From assembly GCA_041392165.1 (NCBI GenBank), contig JAWKMN010000004.1, forward strand, positions 1-64,000: DNA of 64,000 nt, written 5' to 3'. Source of the stretch: Arenibacter sp041392165. GTDB lineage: Bacteria; Bacteroidota; Bacteroidia; Flavobacteriales; Flavobacteriaceae. Within the stretch, counting starts at the first letter, position 1. The number at the start of each line of letters is the position of its first letter. Both the position numbers and the translations under genes were made by a program. The notes under the pieces were generated by a model. It searched no databases and was not told the DNA's origin. It saw only the letters and a program-made list of their open reading frames with translations. Positions 29,413-38,929 of this stretch are shown here, piece after piece.

Positions 29413-29780
29413 GAATGCTAATTTCCGGCAAAGGTAGGATATTATTAAATATCTTGAATTGGGTATTGGCTAGTTGGTAATGAGAAACTATAGTCTGGAA
29501 TTTGGAAACTGGACGGTATTTTCTGCTCAAAGTTTAAAGTTCAAGGTTCAAAAAACTGTAACTCCCCTCTTGGGAGGGGCTAGGGGTGTGTATGGGTAGG
29601 GATTGAGTATTGTTACATGGATAAATTAACTAAATAGTAAATGGAAGGGGTCAAAGTGGCAAGGTTAAAATTAATCTAGCGTGAGTTCGATTTATATTTA
29701 ATTGTTAATGGGTTACTTATTATAATTTTGTCCGGTCGAGCGGGGTCGAGACCTCAATTAAAGAACTGTCCGGGGATAAG

Positions 29781-29835
29781 CCATAGATAGTCCATAGATA
29801 CTCCATAGATACTCCATAGATAGTCCATAGTTAAG
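29781..29835. repeat. 11-bp tandem repeat, five units
   Basis: CCATAGATAGT, CCATAGATACT, CCATAGATACT, CCATAGATAGT and CCATAGTTAAG follow each other without spacers. It lies in a 1.4-kb gene-free stretch (29413-30793). Two other pieces of that stretch (about 29485-29550 and 29895-29955) share TCTGGAA...GGAAACTGGAC...TTCAAAGTTCAAGG. There are no unique spacers, so it is not a CRISPR array. Confidence 0.9.
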
Positions 29836-29989
29836 CCGTATATGCAAATAGGGACAAAACAGCCTGGATCCACCCCTTTTTGGCACACTAAAAAATGATA
29901 ATCTAGAGTCTGGAACCTGGAAACTGGACCGCATTTTTTGTTCAAAGTTCAAGGTTTCGGTTTACCAAGGAGTAGGAGTTAAAATTATC

Positions 29990-30065
29990 CGTCATTGCGA
30001 GTGGCTATGGCAACGAAGCAATCCCTTCACAATTGATGGATTGCCACGCTTTGCTCACAATGACG
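29990..30065. repeat. Palindromic element CGTCATTGCGAG...CACAATGACG
   Basis: The outer arms CGTCATTGCGAG and CTCACAATGACG are inverted, with inner GAAGCAATCC and GGATTGCC arms, a structure of about 76 bp able to fold on itself. It is related in sequence to the elements at 19757-19880 and 43838-43932. Confidence 0.8.
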
Positions 30066-30182
30066 AAATCAAAAAGCTCCTTCCAGTGGAAAGGGGAAGG
30101 TGGCTTCGACGGAGGAGAAGACGGAGGGGGGGCGAAGTTGCAAGGTTCAAAGTTATAAAGTTTAAAGTTGGGGTCTATGTTC

Positions 30183-30330
30183 AAATGTCTAGCATCTAAC
30201 ATCTAGCATCTAACATCTAGTATCTAATATCTCAATTCTAATATCTCAATTCTAATATCTAATATCTAGCATCTAGCATCTAATATCTCAATTCTAATAT
30301 CTAGCATCTAGTTTCTAGCATCCATGTATT
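30183..30330. repeat. Array of about 10-bp units (ATCTAGCATCTA type)
   Basis: TCTAGCATCTAACATCTAGC and variants (TAGTATCTAA, ATCTCAATTCTAAT) repeat about fifteen times with slight changes. The same unit family builds the larger array at 32640-33345 on the other side of the ATP-grasp/GNAT pair. It is low complexity and no coding is seen. Confidence 0.85.
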
Positions 30331-30639
30331 GGGAATCTGGATTATGGCCCTAGGGGATTATAATTTTCTGCCCCTTATTTGAATTGGCTATTCAATTTTC
30401 ACATATATTTGTTTTAAAATTATTCACTATTGGGCACTAGCTTGGTACATTGAAACCTACTCTCCAATTCGGGCATAACATTGCTGTGCCATACGGTCCA
30501 AAACATTGGACACCGGATAACATTATAGAATATTTATTAAAGAGGTTTTGTTGTAGAATCGGAATGGCCGATTTTCAGTCTATTTTATATTTATTAATGT
30601 TACTTTATGTTCCATAATATTAATCCAAATAACTTTCCC

Positions 30640-30765
30640 AAGGTGCTGCCTTGGGTCTGCCTGTTCGCCAGACAGGGTATCCGGCCCGCCCTTGACGGTA
30701 TGGACGTGTTCACCTCTCCTTTGGAGAGGTCAGAACTGCCTGAAAAGGCAGTTCTGGGTGAGGTT
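30640..30765. repeat. Intergenic inverted repeats upstream of the ATP-grasp gene
   Basis: Pairs include CTGCCTTGGG, CTGCCTGTTCGCCAGACAGG, CTCTCCTTTGGAGAGG and GAACTGCC...GGCAGTTCTGGGTGAGG. The sequence resembles the element near 16640-16730. Open frames pass through it, but they translate repeat DNA, which is why the start of the next gene is placed after it. Confidence 0.7.
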
Positions 30766-30793
30766 AAACAAAAAACTAATATATACCAATACA

Positions 30794-32104
30794 TTGAAAA
30801 AAGAGAAATTAAAAAGTCAAATAGAAATTAAGCGCAATTTTCTGGTCGTATCCCGGTGGGGCGAAACATTGGATATAGCGGTGGCCATTTTGAACGAAGG
30901 CCATGCCGTTAAAATGTATATTGAGGATAAGCCTTCACAGGAAATAGGTTACGGTTTTGTGCAAAAGGCCAAAAATTGGAGAAGCTATATCGATTGGGCG
31001 GATGTCCTTATTTTTGACTATACCGGTTATGGTAAAATATGTTCGGAATTAAGGGCTCAAGGCAAATTGGTGGTCGGAGGTACCGAATATTCTGATCTTT
31101 TGGAATTGGACCGAAATTTTGGCCAGGCGGAATTAAAGAAGCATGGTATAAAAATATTGCCTTCCAAGGAGTTTTTCAATTTTCAGGATGCTATCGATTA
31201 TGTCAAGGCCAATCCTAATGCCTACGTAATAAAGCCCTCTGGGGAAACCCAGGAATACAAACAATTGTTATTTGTGGGCAGTGATGATGAAGGTTTGGAT
31301 GTAATCCGGATTTTAAAAGCCTATGAGAAATCCTGGGGAAATGATTTTGGCAATTTTCAATTGCAGCGCAAGGTAAAAGGGGTGGAGGTGTCCGCATCCG
31401 CCTATTTTAACGGGAAAGAGTTTATATATCCCATAAATATTACTTTTGAGCATAAGAAACTTTTTCCGAAAGAATTGGGCGTGTCCACTGGGGAGATGGG
31501 ATCCAGCATGTTCTGGACCAAGGATTCCCCAATTTTTGAAGCCACCTTAAAAAAGTTTGAAAGCTCTTTGGCAAAGAGTGGTTTTATTGGTCAATTGGAT
31601 ATTAATTGTATTGTAAACGGTAATGGAATCTATCCTTTGGAGTTCACTTCCAGGTTTGGGTACCCACAGATATTTATACAACGGGCCGGAATTTTGGAGC
31701 CGATGGGAAACATGTTCTATAAGTTGGCCTCCGGAGAGAATTTTAGGATCAATGTTAGAAAAGGATTTCAGGTCGGTGCCTATATGGTGGTACCTCCTTT
31801 TCCTTTCGAGGATAAAAAAACCTTTGAACTGTTCTCCAAAGATTCTGTCATCGTTTTCAAAAAGGATATGAAGGACGGTGTACACCCCATGCACCTTAAA
31901 AAGATCAATGATGAATGGCTCATTACCGGAAATACGGGAATTGCCCTTTTGGTCACCGGAACCGGGCTTACTATGAAAGATGCCCAAAAAATGATGCAGA
32001 ACAGGATAAGTAATATCATTATCAATAATGCGTACTACAGAACCGACATTGGTGATAGGTGGTCCGATGATTTTGACCGCTTGTGGTCCTGGGGACTGTT
32101 ATAG
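30794..32104 (+). CDS. PurD-like ATP-grasp enzyme of unknown substrate
   Basis: A protein of about 437 residues resembling phosphoribosylamine-glycine ligase in order. It has an N-terminal NFLVVSRWGETLDIAVAIL Rossmann-like part and a linker with DRNFGQAELKKHGIKILPS. The ATP-grasp core holds NAYVIKPSGE, the FGNFQLQRKVKGVEVSASAY block, GFIGQLDINCIV and the metal/ATP site PLEFTSRFGYPQ. It lacks the classic GGREHA start of PurD, so it is probably a diverged ligase joining an amine to a carboxylate. The frame is open from 30692 but runs through repeat DNA there. TTG 30794 (KKEKLKSQ) is my choice and is uncertain. A GNAT gene follows by 35 bp, suggesting a two-gene pathway. Confidence 0.7.
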   Translation: MKKEKLKSQIEIKRNFLVVSRWGETLDIAVAILNEGHAVKMYIEDKPSQEIGYGFVQKAKNWRSYIDWADVLIFDYTGYGKICSELRAQGKLVVGGTEYSDLLELDRNFGQAELKKHGIKILPSKEFFNFQDAIDYVKANPNAYVIKPSGETQEYKQLLFVGSDDEGLDVIRILKAYEKSWGNDFGNFQLQRKVKGVEVSASAYFNGKEFIYPINITFEHKKLFPKELGVSTGEMGSSMFWTKDSPIFEATLKKFESSLAKSGFIGQLDINCIVNGNGIYPLEFTSRFGYPQIFIQRAGILEPMGNMFYKLASGENFRINVRKGFQVGAYMVVPPFPFEDKKTFELFSKDSVIVFKKDMKDGVHPMHLKKINDEWLITGNTGIALLVTGTGLTMKDAQKMMQNRISNIIINNAYYRTDIGDRWSDDFDRLWSWGLL

Positions 32105-32139
32105 TCCCTGTCAAGGGTAGTACGAGTATAAATCTATAT

Positions 32140-32598
32140 ATGGAATTGATAAACTTAGGGGTTGAGGGACATGATTTTTTTAAAATTCTTCCCGACGATT
32201 GGCAGGATGTAATTGAATCCGTATGGGAAGATTACAAGGATAAGGCGAATATTTATGTATTTAAAGATGCCTTGGATATCATTGCTGGCGGGATTGTCTT
32301 TAGGACGGCCCCTCCAAATATGACGGATTTTGAAACGGGGGAATGGCAAAAGTACGTGACCTGGAATTTTCATTATATTGGTTTTTTATTTGTAGATCCC
32401 AAGTATCGTGGCCAATCCTTGGGTTCAAAATGGCTTTCGGCAATAAAGGAGCGATTTCCCCATCAATCGTATTGGCTGACCATAGAGGAGGAGGGCTTAA
32501 GGGCTTTCTATGAAAAAAATGGCTTTAAGTGCGCTTCCAAAAGTAGGGATAAGACCAATCCTGAATGGATATTTGTTTATAGGGCATTGGGTAATTAG
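32140..32598 (+). CDS. GNAT family acetyltransferase
   Basis: A protein of about 152 residues with a complete GNAT core: FHYIGFLFVDPKYRGQSLG is the beta-4 strand and acetyl-CoA pyrophosphate loop (R-G-Q-S-L-G), and LRAFYEKNGFKCASKS is the C-terminal strand-helix pair. The frame is open from 32083, overlapping the ATP-grasp gene, but MELINLG at 32140 begins the folded part and is preferred. It is probably co-transcribed with the ATP-grasp gene. The acceptor amine is unknown. A repeat array begins right after the stop. Confidence 0.8.
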   Translation: MELINLGVEGHDFFKILPDDWQDVIESVWEDYKDKANIYVFKDALDIIAGGIVFRTAPPNMTDFETGEWQKYVTWNFHYIGFLFVDPKYRGQSLGSKWLSAIKERFPHQSYWLTIEEEGLRAFYEKNGFKCASKSRDKTNPEWIFVYRALGN

Positions 32599-32639
32599 CA
32601 ATAAAATAGGTTCAAAGTTCAAGGTTTCAGGTTTAAAGT

Positions 32640-33345
32640 ATTCAGTCCCCTGATAGCTAACATCCAGTATCTACATCTGGTATCCAGCATTTGAGTATAT
32701 AGATGAGGGTATTGAGTAGTTAGTAATGAGAAACTAGGGCCTGGAATCCAGACACCAGACAATGCATTTTTAAGAGTTGAATCTTTATCATTAAGAGTTG
32801 AATCTTTATCCCATATCTCAATTCTAATATCTAGTATCTAGCATCTAACATCTTAATTCCAATATCTAACATCCAGTATCTAACATCTCAATTCCAATAT
32901 CTAACATCCAGTATCTAACATCTGGTATCCAGCATTTGAGTATATAGATGAGGGTATTGAGTAGTTAGTAATGAGAAACTACAGCCCGGAATCCAGACAC
33001 CAGACAATGCATTTTTAAGAGTTGAATCTTTATCCCATATCTCAATTCTAATATCTAGTATCTAGCATCTAACATCTCAATTCCAATATCTAACATCCAG
33101 TATCTAACATCTGGTATCCAGCATTTGAGTATATAGATGAGGGTATTGAATAGTTAGTAATGAGAAACTAGAGCCCGGAATCCAGACACTAGACAGTGCT
33201 TTTTTAAGAGTTGAATCTTTATCTCAATTCTAATATCTAACATCTAGCATCTCAGTTCTAGCATCTAACATCTCAATTCCAATATCTAACTTCTAGTATC
33301 TAACATCTAGGATCTACCCTCTAGTATCCAACTTCCCACCCCTGC
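32640..33345. repeat. Compound repeat array, three long units plus ATCTA-type short units
   Basis: CATTTGAGTATATAGATGAG starts three near-identical segments at 32688, 32933 and 33122. Each continues GGTATTGA.TAGTTAGTAATG, AGAAACTA, GGAATCCAGACAC and TTTTTAAGAGTTGAATC. Between them are runs of TAACATCTA, TAGTATCTA and TCAATTCTAATA. Periods are about 245 and 189 bp. Related pieces occur at 29462-29560. No coding is seen in this 750-bp gap, which ends at the MFS gene stop. Confidence 0.92.
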
Positions 33346-33347
33346 GC

Positions 33348-34619
33348 CTAATCTTTACCATTTCCATGTTCTTCCAGGTCCTTCCTCAGGTCCAGTTTTC
33401 TAAAAGTAGGGGAGATGGCATAGGTGGACATTACTGTGATCAAGGTCATACAGCCACCAAAAACCACTGCGGTGACCGTACCCATCAATTTGGCCGTAAG
33501 TCCGCTCTCAAAGGCTCCCAACTCATTGGAAGACCCAACGAACATGGAATTTACCGAAGCTACCCTGCCGCGCATATGATCGGGTGTTCTTAACTGTAAA
33601 ATAGTTTGTCTAATGATCATGGAAATGCCATCGGTAACGCCACTGAAGAAGAGGGCAATTACGGAAATCCAAAAGGAAGTGGATAGCCCAAATACAATTA
33701 TACAAAGCCCAAAACCAAAAATTGCCCCAAGTAGTTTTAATCCGGCGTGTTTATTTAATGGAAAATAGGCGGAGGTAAACATAATGATCATTGCACCCAC
33801 GGCCGGGGCCGCCCTTAAGATTCCAAAACCTTCCGGCCCCACCTTTAAGATATCCTGGGCATAAATGGGCAATAGTGCCACTGCCCCGCCAAAGAGTACG
33901 GCAACCATGTCCAAGGTAATGGCGCCCAAAATAATCTTGGTGCCAAAAACAAATTTTACTCCTTCCCTTAGGCTTTTTAGTACGGGTTCCCCAATATTTG
34001 GATTTAAAATGGGTTTCTTTTTAATTTTGGTAAGTGTTAACAGTGCCATTAGCGAAAAGGCAAAGATGAGGCACATGGACCAATGCACTCCTATCCAATT
34101 TATGGAAAACCCTGCCAAAGCCGGACCAAGTACGGCTGCCATTTGCCAAACGGAACTGCTCCATGTGGCGGCATTGGGATATACTTTCTTTGGAACGATC
34201 AAAGCAAATAGGGAAAAAATGGTAGGTCCTATAAACGCCCTTACCATACCCCCAAGAAATACCAAAAAGTAGATGCAGTACAAAATGGTATTTTTGGACC
34301 AATCCCGTACTATTTGGGGCCAGGTAAGTAAAAATAGGCCCAAGCTTATGATGGAGAAACCCAAAATACATTTCACCAAGAGCCCTTTTTTTTCTTTTTG
34401 ATCTACAATATGACCGGCAAACAAGGCAAGGGACACTGCTGGAATTACTTCCATAAGGCCTATAATTCCTAGGGATAGGGGGTTTTTGGTTAAGGAATAC
34501 ACTTCCCATTCTATAACCACGAACTGCATGGACCAGGCAAAAACCATGGCAAAACGGACCAACAAAAAAAGGTTGAATTCCTTATATCTCAGTGCGGCAT
34601 AGGGATCTTTATCGGCCAT
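33348..34619 (-). CDS. MFS transporter (MFS_3/EntS-like)
   Basis: A 423-residue major facilitator with about 12 membrane helices. Visible features are SMQFVVIEWEVYSLTKNPLSLG, the loop-2 motif GHIVDQKEKKG between helices 2 and 3, and RTPDHMRGRVASVNSMFVG in the second half, which are typical of the EntS/MFS_3 exporter branch. Family members often export siderophores or drugs, but the substrate here cannot be named. It stands alone on the minus strand, with repeat DNA downstream and the phnA-like gene upstream in the same direction (about 100-bp gap). Confidence 0.85.
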   Translation of the reverse strand: MADKDPYAALRYKEFNLFLLVRFAMVFAWSMQFVVIEWEVYSLTKNPLSLGIIGLMEVIPAVSLALFAGHIVDQKEKKGLLVKCILGFSIISLGLFLLTWPQIVRDWSKNTILYCIYFLVFLGGMVRAFIGPTIFSLFALIVPKKVYPNAATWSSSVWQMAAVLGPALAGFSINWIGVHWSMCLIFAFSLMALLTLTKIKKKPILNPNIGEPVLKSLREGVKFVFGTKIILGAITLDMVAVLFGGAVALLPIYAQDILKVGPEGFGILRAAPAVGAMIIMFTSAYFPLNKHAGLKLLGAIFGFGLCIIVFGLSTSFWISVIALFFSGVTDGISMIIRQTILQLRTPDHMRGRVASVNSMFVGSSNELGAFESGLTAKLMGTVTAVVFGGCMTLITVMSTYAISPTFRKLDLRKDLEEHGNGKD

Positions 34620-34722
34620 TAATTATTTGATATGAACCTTGCGTTACAACGGATTCCTAAGATTGATTGCACGGATCGGGATTTTGATCTAGATTAATAA
34701 TACATCTTTTGGGAGACGGCTA

Positions 34723-35301
34723 CTATATTTTTTTTACAAATTTGGTAAGGATAACAATTTGTTGTCCGTCCACTTTTCCTTCAATATATTCCGCATTTTC
34801 ATGGTCTAGGGATACGCGTCTTACGGCGGTACCTCTTTTGGCGACCATACTTGATCCTTTTACCGCCAGATCTTTGATCAGGACAACACTATCACCTGCT
34901 TCGATAACGGCACCATTGCTGTCGCGATGTATTATTTGATTTTCTTGCGGGGCCCCTTCGGCCGTAGCCTTTGCCCAATCCAATATATCATCATCTAGAT
35001 ATAACATATCCAATAAATCCTGTGGCCACCCTTCCTTTCTTAACCTACTCAACATCCGCCAGGCCATCACCTTTACAGGAGTATGTTCGCTCCACATACT
35101 ATCGTTTAGACAGCGCCAGTGATTGGGGTCCGTACTGTCCGGGTTTTCAATTTGATCCTTACAGACCTCACAAACCAGTAAGTTTCCTTCCAGCCCCCCG
35201 TATTTGGGTGGTTGAACTTCCAATACACTTAATTTTTCCTTACCGGCACATAACTCACATTGGTGATTGCTTCTTTTTCCCAATTCCCTTTCCAAATTCA
35301 T
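34723..35301 (-). CDS. phnA: PhnA-like zinc-ribbon protein
   Basis: A 192-residue protein. The N-terminal zinc ribbon has cysteine pairs in HQCELCAG and LVCEVCKDQ. The C-terminal PhnA domain has IIHRDSNGAVIEAGDSVVL, IKDLAVKGSSMVAKRGT and the ending EGKVDGQQIVILTKFVKK. The family was named from the E. coli phosphonate region, but its function in phosphonate use is not established. It is cytosolic and full length. Confidence 0.9.
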   Translation of the reverse strand: MNLERELGKRSNHQCELCAGKEKLSVLEVQPPKYGGLEGNLLVCEVCKDQIENPDSTDPNHWRCLNDSMWSEHTPVKVMAWRMLSRLRKEGWPQDLLDMLYLDDDILDWAKATAEGAPQENQIIHRDSNGAVIEAGDSVVLIKDLAVKGSSMVAKRGTAVRRVSLDHENAEYIEGKVDGQQIVILTKFVKKI

Positions 35302-35597
35302 TGTAATAGTTTTTATAAGGACAAATGTAAACGAATTGGGTAAATGGACACTAAGGAAATGTAAAAAATGGGTGGTCGTAATTAAGTCGGTTACCTCTGG
35401 CTACGGCCCTATGGTACTGAAAGGAAGCTGCTCATCAGATTTTATTGCCCACTGGTTTTGTTTGGTCTGGTATTCATATCCCAATTATAAATGGTAACCA
35501 CACAAAGAATCCAGATTTAATAGGACTTTGTTTATAAGTTTTGGTAGGCAAAATTTCCTGAAGTGGTACAGACCTTTATTTTTGCTTCCTTTTTTTT

Positions 35598-35963
35598 ATG
35601 GAAGATTTAAAGGTAGGGGACCAATTATATAATGTAGGGCAAAACGGGTTTGGTGATTTTTACAGGTATTCTTTTTCGGAAGTGGTGCGTCTTACCAAGA
35701 CTTTGGCGATCTTGGAGAATGGGGTAAGGTTAAGAAACAGGCCCGTAAGGTCCCTGATCAATGATGAAATGGGTTATGCACTTGCCACAAACCGCTGGGT
35801 GTACTGGCATAAGGTATCTAATGAAATACTTCATAGGGCAGGGGAAGAGAACGAAAAAATTGCCATACACGATTGGTTTGAGGAGCGTTCATTCAATCTT
35901 CGGGAAAAAAGAATGATCTATAATCTGTTTAAGGAAAAGGGAATACTGGAAGGTCCCGAATAA
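35598..35963 (+). CDS. Small protein of unknown function
   Basis: A 121-residue soluble protein. It begins EDLKVGDQLYNVGQNGFGDF and then YRYSFSEVVRLTKTLAILENG, which looks like a small beta-barrel (KOW- or SH3-like). The second half is helical and charged, with WFEERSFNLREKRMIYNLF. No signal peptide, metal site or known catalytic motif is seen. Codon use is like the neighbours. It may be a real gene transcribed alone, since about 300 bp on its left and a convergent gene on its right leave no obvious operon partner. Confidence 0.6.
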   Translation: MEDLKVGDQLYNVGQNGFGDFYRYSFSEVVRLTKTLAILENGVRLRNRPVRSLINDEMGYALATNRWVYWHKVSNEILHRAGEENEKIAIHDWFEERSFNLREKRMIYNLFKEKGILEGPE

Positions 35964-36002
35964 TTTTGCCGGTAAGTTTGCACTTATAGGGTCATGGACG
36001 TC

Positions 36003-36410
36003 CTATTGTTCCAAAGCATCGATCCGCTTTTGCAACAATTCCTTTATTTCCTTTAAGGAATCGTTGTTTTCCTTTAAGGCATCAATGGCTGTTTTTAGAA
36101 TATTGATCTGTTCCTCCAAAACCGTAATTTTTTCATGCAACTGATAGGTCTCCCCCGCTTCCTTCATGTGGTGAAGGTCATTGGTTTCCTTATGTTTTAG
36201 CATAGGCCCTTTGTTGGTCAATATCCACTCAGGATTATATTGGGGATAGTTTTCGACAAGGGCGATAAGCCATTTGACCTGAATATCGGTACCGTGTTTG
36301 AGTGCCCTGGACAATACCCCTTTACTGGCTCCGATCGATTTTTCAAGTGCGGACAGACTAATACCTTCATTTTCGGCGATAATACTGAATATTGTTAAAA
36401 TAGTATTCAT
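36003..36410 (-). CDS. Helix-turn-helix protein with C-terminal coiled coil
   Basis: A protein of about 135 residues. MNTILTIFSIIAENEGISLS and LEKSIGASKGVLSRALKHGT form a helix-turn-helix of the XRE/Cro kind, and IQVKWLIALVENYPQYNPEW with LTNKGPM is a segment common in small phage-repressor-like regulators of Bacteroidota. The last 60 residues are heptad-like (LHEKITVLEEQINILKTAID), suggesting a dimer. I chose the start at 36410 because the extra 17 upstream residues do not fit the fold. It probably binds DNA. The target is unknown. Confidence 0.75.
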   Translation of the reverse strand: MNTILTIFSIIAENEGISLSALEKSIGASKGVLSRALKHGTDIQVKWLIALVENYPQYNPEWILTNKGPMLKHKETNDLHHMKEAGETYQLHEKITVLEEQINILKTAIDALKENNDSLKEIKELLQKRIDALEQ

Positions 36411-36700
36411 ACATTGAAAATAATCAAATATTAGTTTCTGAGGATACATCAACAACATCAAATCTAAGCAAAAAATAAAAAAAAGTATTTAAGGTACATC
36501 GTTATACCCAGGATGACCATAAAATGCTTTCCAAGGAAGATGGGAACGAAATGGACCATAGTCTTTAGTTTTTAAACGGCTTATTGTTAGAGTACCCAAT
36601 CAAATACATTGTGGGTAAAATTATCCTCACCTTCTTACTCTTTTAGGTGTGCTATATTTCTGGAAATGAAATATAAGAGAATGATGCCCTATCCAATTTT

Positions 36701-38899
36701 CTATCCAACTACCTGTTTTTCGGTCATAAAGGGTTGATGATAATGTCGCTGTCCGGTGGCTTTGTACAGGGCATTGGCCAAAGCACCTATGGCCGGCGGT
36801 AGACCTGGTTCTCCCAATCCGGTAGGGTCTATTTCATTTTCAACAAAGAAAACCTCAATTTCCTTGGGCGCTTGCGAATATCTAATCAACTGATATTTGT
36901 CAAAATTCATTTGGTGGGGCGACCCATTTTCAAAGGTAAGCTGGCTATACATGGAATGGCCAATACCATCGATGACCCCGCCTTGAATCATATTTTTTGC
37001 GGCGTCCCTGTTCACCACTATACCGCAATCAACAGCGCACCATACCTTCTCCACTATGGGCTGCCCATTTTTTAGGCTCATATCAAATACTTCCGCAACA
37101 TAGGTTGAGTGGCAAAAATAGGCGGCTACCCCGCGATGGATATTGGGTTTTGCTACTCCCCAGTTGGCTTTTTCCTTGACCAGTTTCAATACTCCTGCAT
37201 AGCGTTCCGCTTCGTATTCGTGCTTTTCCCCTACGGGGTCCTTTATGGCACGATCAAATAATTCCAAACGGAAATCAATGGGGTCTTTGCCTGCGGCCTC
37301 TGCTACCTCGTCCAGAAACGCTTGTTCGGCACCGGCGGTAAAATTGGATCTGGGTGCCCGCCAGGCCCCAGTAGTAACATTGGTAGGGGCCTTAATTTTT
37401 TCGGCCGAATAATTTTCAACGGCCCCAGCGGGGAATCGATTGGGAAACACCGGTCCCTCCGGTAACCCGGCACCCTTTACGGTGAAGGCGATCAGATTAT
37501 TGTTTTCATCCAGACCTGCCTTGTATATGGAACGATAGGTAGGGCGATAGGTCCCCTGGGTCATGTCATCTTCCCTGGTATAGATCAGCTTCACGGGACC
37601 TCCTATCTTTTTTGAAATGGCCGCTGCCTCCATACCAAAATGCACATAAAGCCTTCTGCCAAAACCTCCCCCAATACGGGTCATGTTTACGGTTACATTT
37701 TCGAGGGGCAATTTAAGTAATTTTGCAACCGACCCTTCCAAGGCTTCAGGGGTTTGGGTGGGACCAATAAGTTCAGCCGAATCTGCCGTAACGTTGGCAA
37801 AGAAGTTCATGGGTTCCAAGGTATTGTGGGCAATGAAAGGGGCACTATAGGTTCGTTCAATAATTTTGGCCGCTTTTTTAAAGGCAGCTTCCGGATTACC
37901 GTCCCTTCTGCTTTCCTGTACCTCCCCGGAAACCAATGCTTTTTCCAATTTTTTTAAATGTATTGCAGAACTTTCCAGCTCCCCGGTAGTTTCCCAATTG
38001 GCCTTAAGGGCCTTTTTGGCCTGTATTAACCGCCATGTGGAATCCCCAACTATAGCAATGAGTTGTTTGAACCCTTTTTCGTCGAACCCACCGGGCTCTT
38101 CAATGGAAGTATCAATAATGAAAGCATCTTTTACACCGGGCATGTTTTTTATTTCCGCTTCGTTAAAATCTTTAACGGTCATTCCAAAAGCAGGTGGATG
38201 TTGTATCATGGCCAGTTGCATACCGTCCCTGTGGAAATCTAGACCAAACAAGGGCTGGCCGGTAACTATCTTCTTGCCATCTACATTCTTGATACTACTA
38301 CCTATCAGTTTAAAATCCTTGACTCCTTTGAGTTCTACTTCTTTAGGTACTTCTATCCCGACCGCTTTGGAGGCGATCTCTCCGTAACCAACCGTGCGTT
38401 CTCCGGTATTCTCTTTGATAATTCCCTTGCTGGCGGTAAGGTCCGATACCGGTACGCCCCATTCTTTTGCAGCAGCTTCCATTAACATTCTTTTACCGGT
38501 AGCACCGGCCATTCTCAAGGCATTCCAGCTTAAGCGAATGGACAAGCTTCCCCCCGCAAATTGATTTTGATACCATCCTGTGTTTAATGGCGCCTGTTCC
38601 ACTACCACATTTTCCCATGGTACCTCCAGTTCCTCTGCCACTATCATAGGCATAGAGGTCCGCACGTTTTGGCCTATTTCAGGATTGGGGGAATATATGG
38701 TTACCATTCCGGTATCCCCAATTTTAATATAGCCGTTTATTTCGAACCATTCCTTAGGTACCGCCACCCCTGCCTCTGGTTCAGGGGTATTTGGCTTACA
38801 GGCATTGAGCCAACTAAAGCCTATTAGCATCCCGCCGCCGGCAGCAGCTGAAACTTTTATAAATGAACGACGATTATATTGTGTTTTTATCCGTGTCAT
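36701..38899 (-). CDS. iorB: Molybdenum hydroxylase large subunit (isoquinoline 1-oxidoreductase beta type)
   Basis: A 732-residue xanthine-dehydrogenase-family subunit that binds molybdopterin and hydroxylates N-heterocycles or oxidises aldehydes. It starts with a twin-arginine signal (RRSFIK at residues 10-15) and a hydrophobic stretch ending WLNAC, so it is exported folded and may be a lipoprotein. Cofactor regions visible are NPEIGQNVRTSMPMIVAEEL, TRIGGGFGRRLYVHFGMEA, TTGAWRAPRSNFTAGAEQA and near the end DPTGLGEPGLPPAIGALANA, containing the conserved catalytic Glu. The iron-sulfur subunit gene lies just upstream. No XdhC-type maturation factor or cytochrome subunit is present in the window. 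Confidence 0.88.
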   Translation of the reverse strand: MTRIKTQYNRRSFIKVSAAAGGGMLIGFSWLNACKPNTPEPEAGVAVPKEWFEINGYIKIGDTGMVTIYSPNPEIGQNVRTSMPMIVAEELEVPWENVVVEQAPLNTGWYQNQFAGGSLSIRLSWNALRMAGATGKRMLMEAAAKEWGVPVSDLTASKGIIKENTGERTVGYGEIASKAVGIEVPKEVELKGVKDFKLIGSSIKNVDGKKIVTGQPLFGLDFHRDGMQLAMIQHPPAFGMTVKDFNEAEIKNMPGVKDAFIIDTSIEEPGGFDEKGFKQLIAIVGDSTWRLIQAKKALKANWETTGELESSAIHLKKLEKALVSGEVQESRRDGNPEAAFKKAAKIIERTYSAPFIAHNTLEPMNFFANVTADSAELIGPTQTPEALEGSVAKLLKLPLENVTVNMTRIGGGFGRRLYVHFGMEAAAISKKIGGPVKLIYTREDDMTQGTYRPTYRSIYKAGLDENNNLIAFTVKGAGLPEGPVFPNRFPAGAVENYSAEKIKAPTNVTTGAWRAPRSNFTAGAEQAFLDEVAEAAGKDPIDFRLELFDRAIKDPVGEKHEYEAERYAGVLKLVKEKANWGVAKPNIHRGVAAYFCHSTYVAEVFDMSLKNGQPIVEKVWCAVDCGIVVNRDAAKNMIQGGVIDGIGHSMYSQLTFENGSPHQMNFDKYQLIRYSQAPKEIEVFFVENEIDPTGLGEPGLPPAIGALANALYKATGQRHYHQPFMTEKQVVG

Positions 38900-38929
38900 G
38901 ATTTTTCTTTTTTTGATATACCGGCAATT

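Noticed and set aside
29754..29952. Two overlapping short frames on the minus strand with a repeated YGLSM-like pattern
   Set aside because: They are translations of the 11-bp tandem repeat.
30692..30793. N-terminal extension of the ATP-grasp protein from ATG 30692
   Set aside because: Those codons cover an intergenic inverted repeat and give a tryptophan/cysteine-rich peptide unlike the enzyme family.
30183..33345. Possible CRISPR array
   Set aside because: Units are degenerate and contiguous or very long, there are no unique spacers of constant size, and no cas gene is present.
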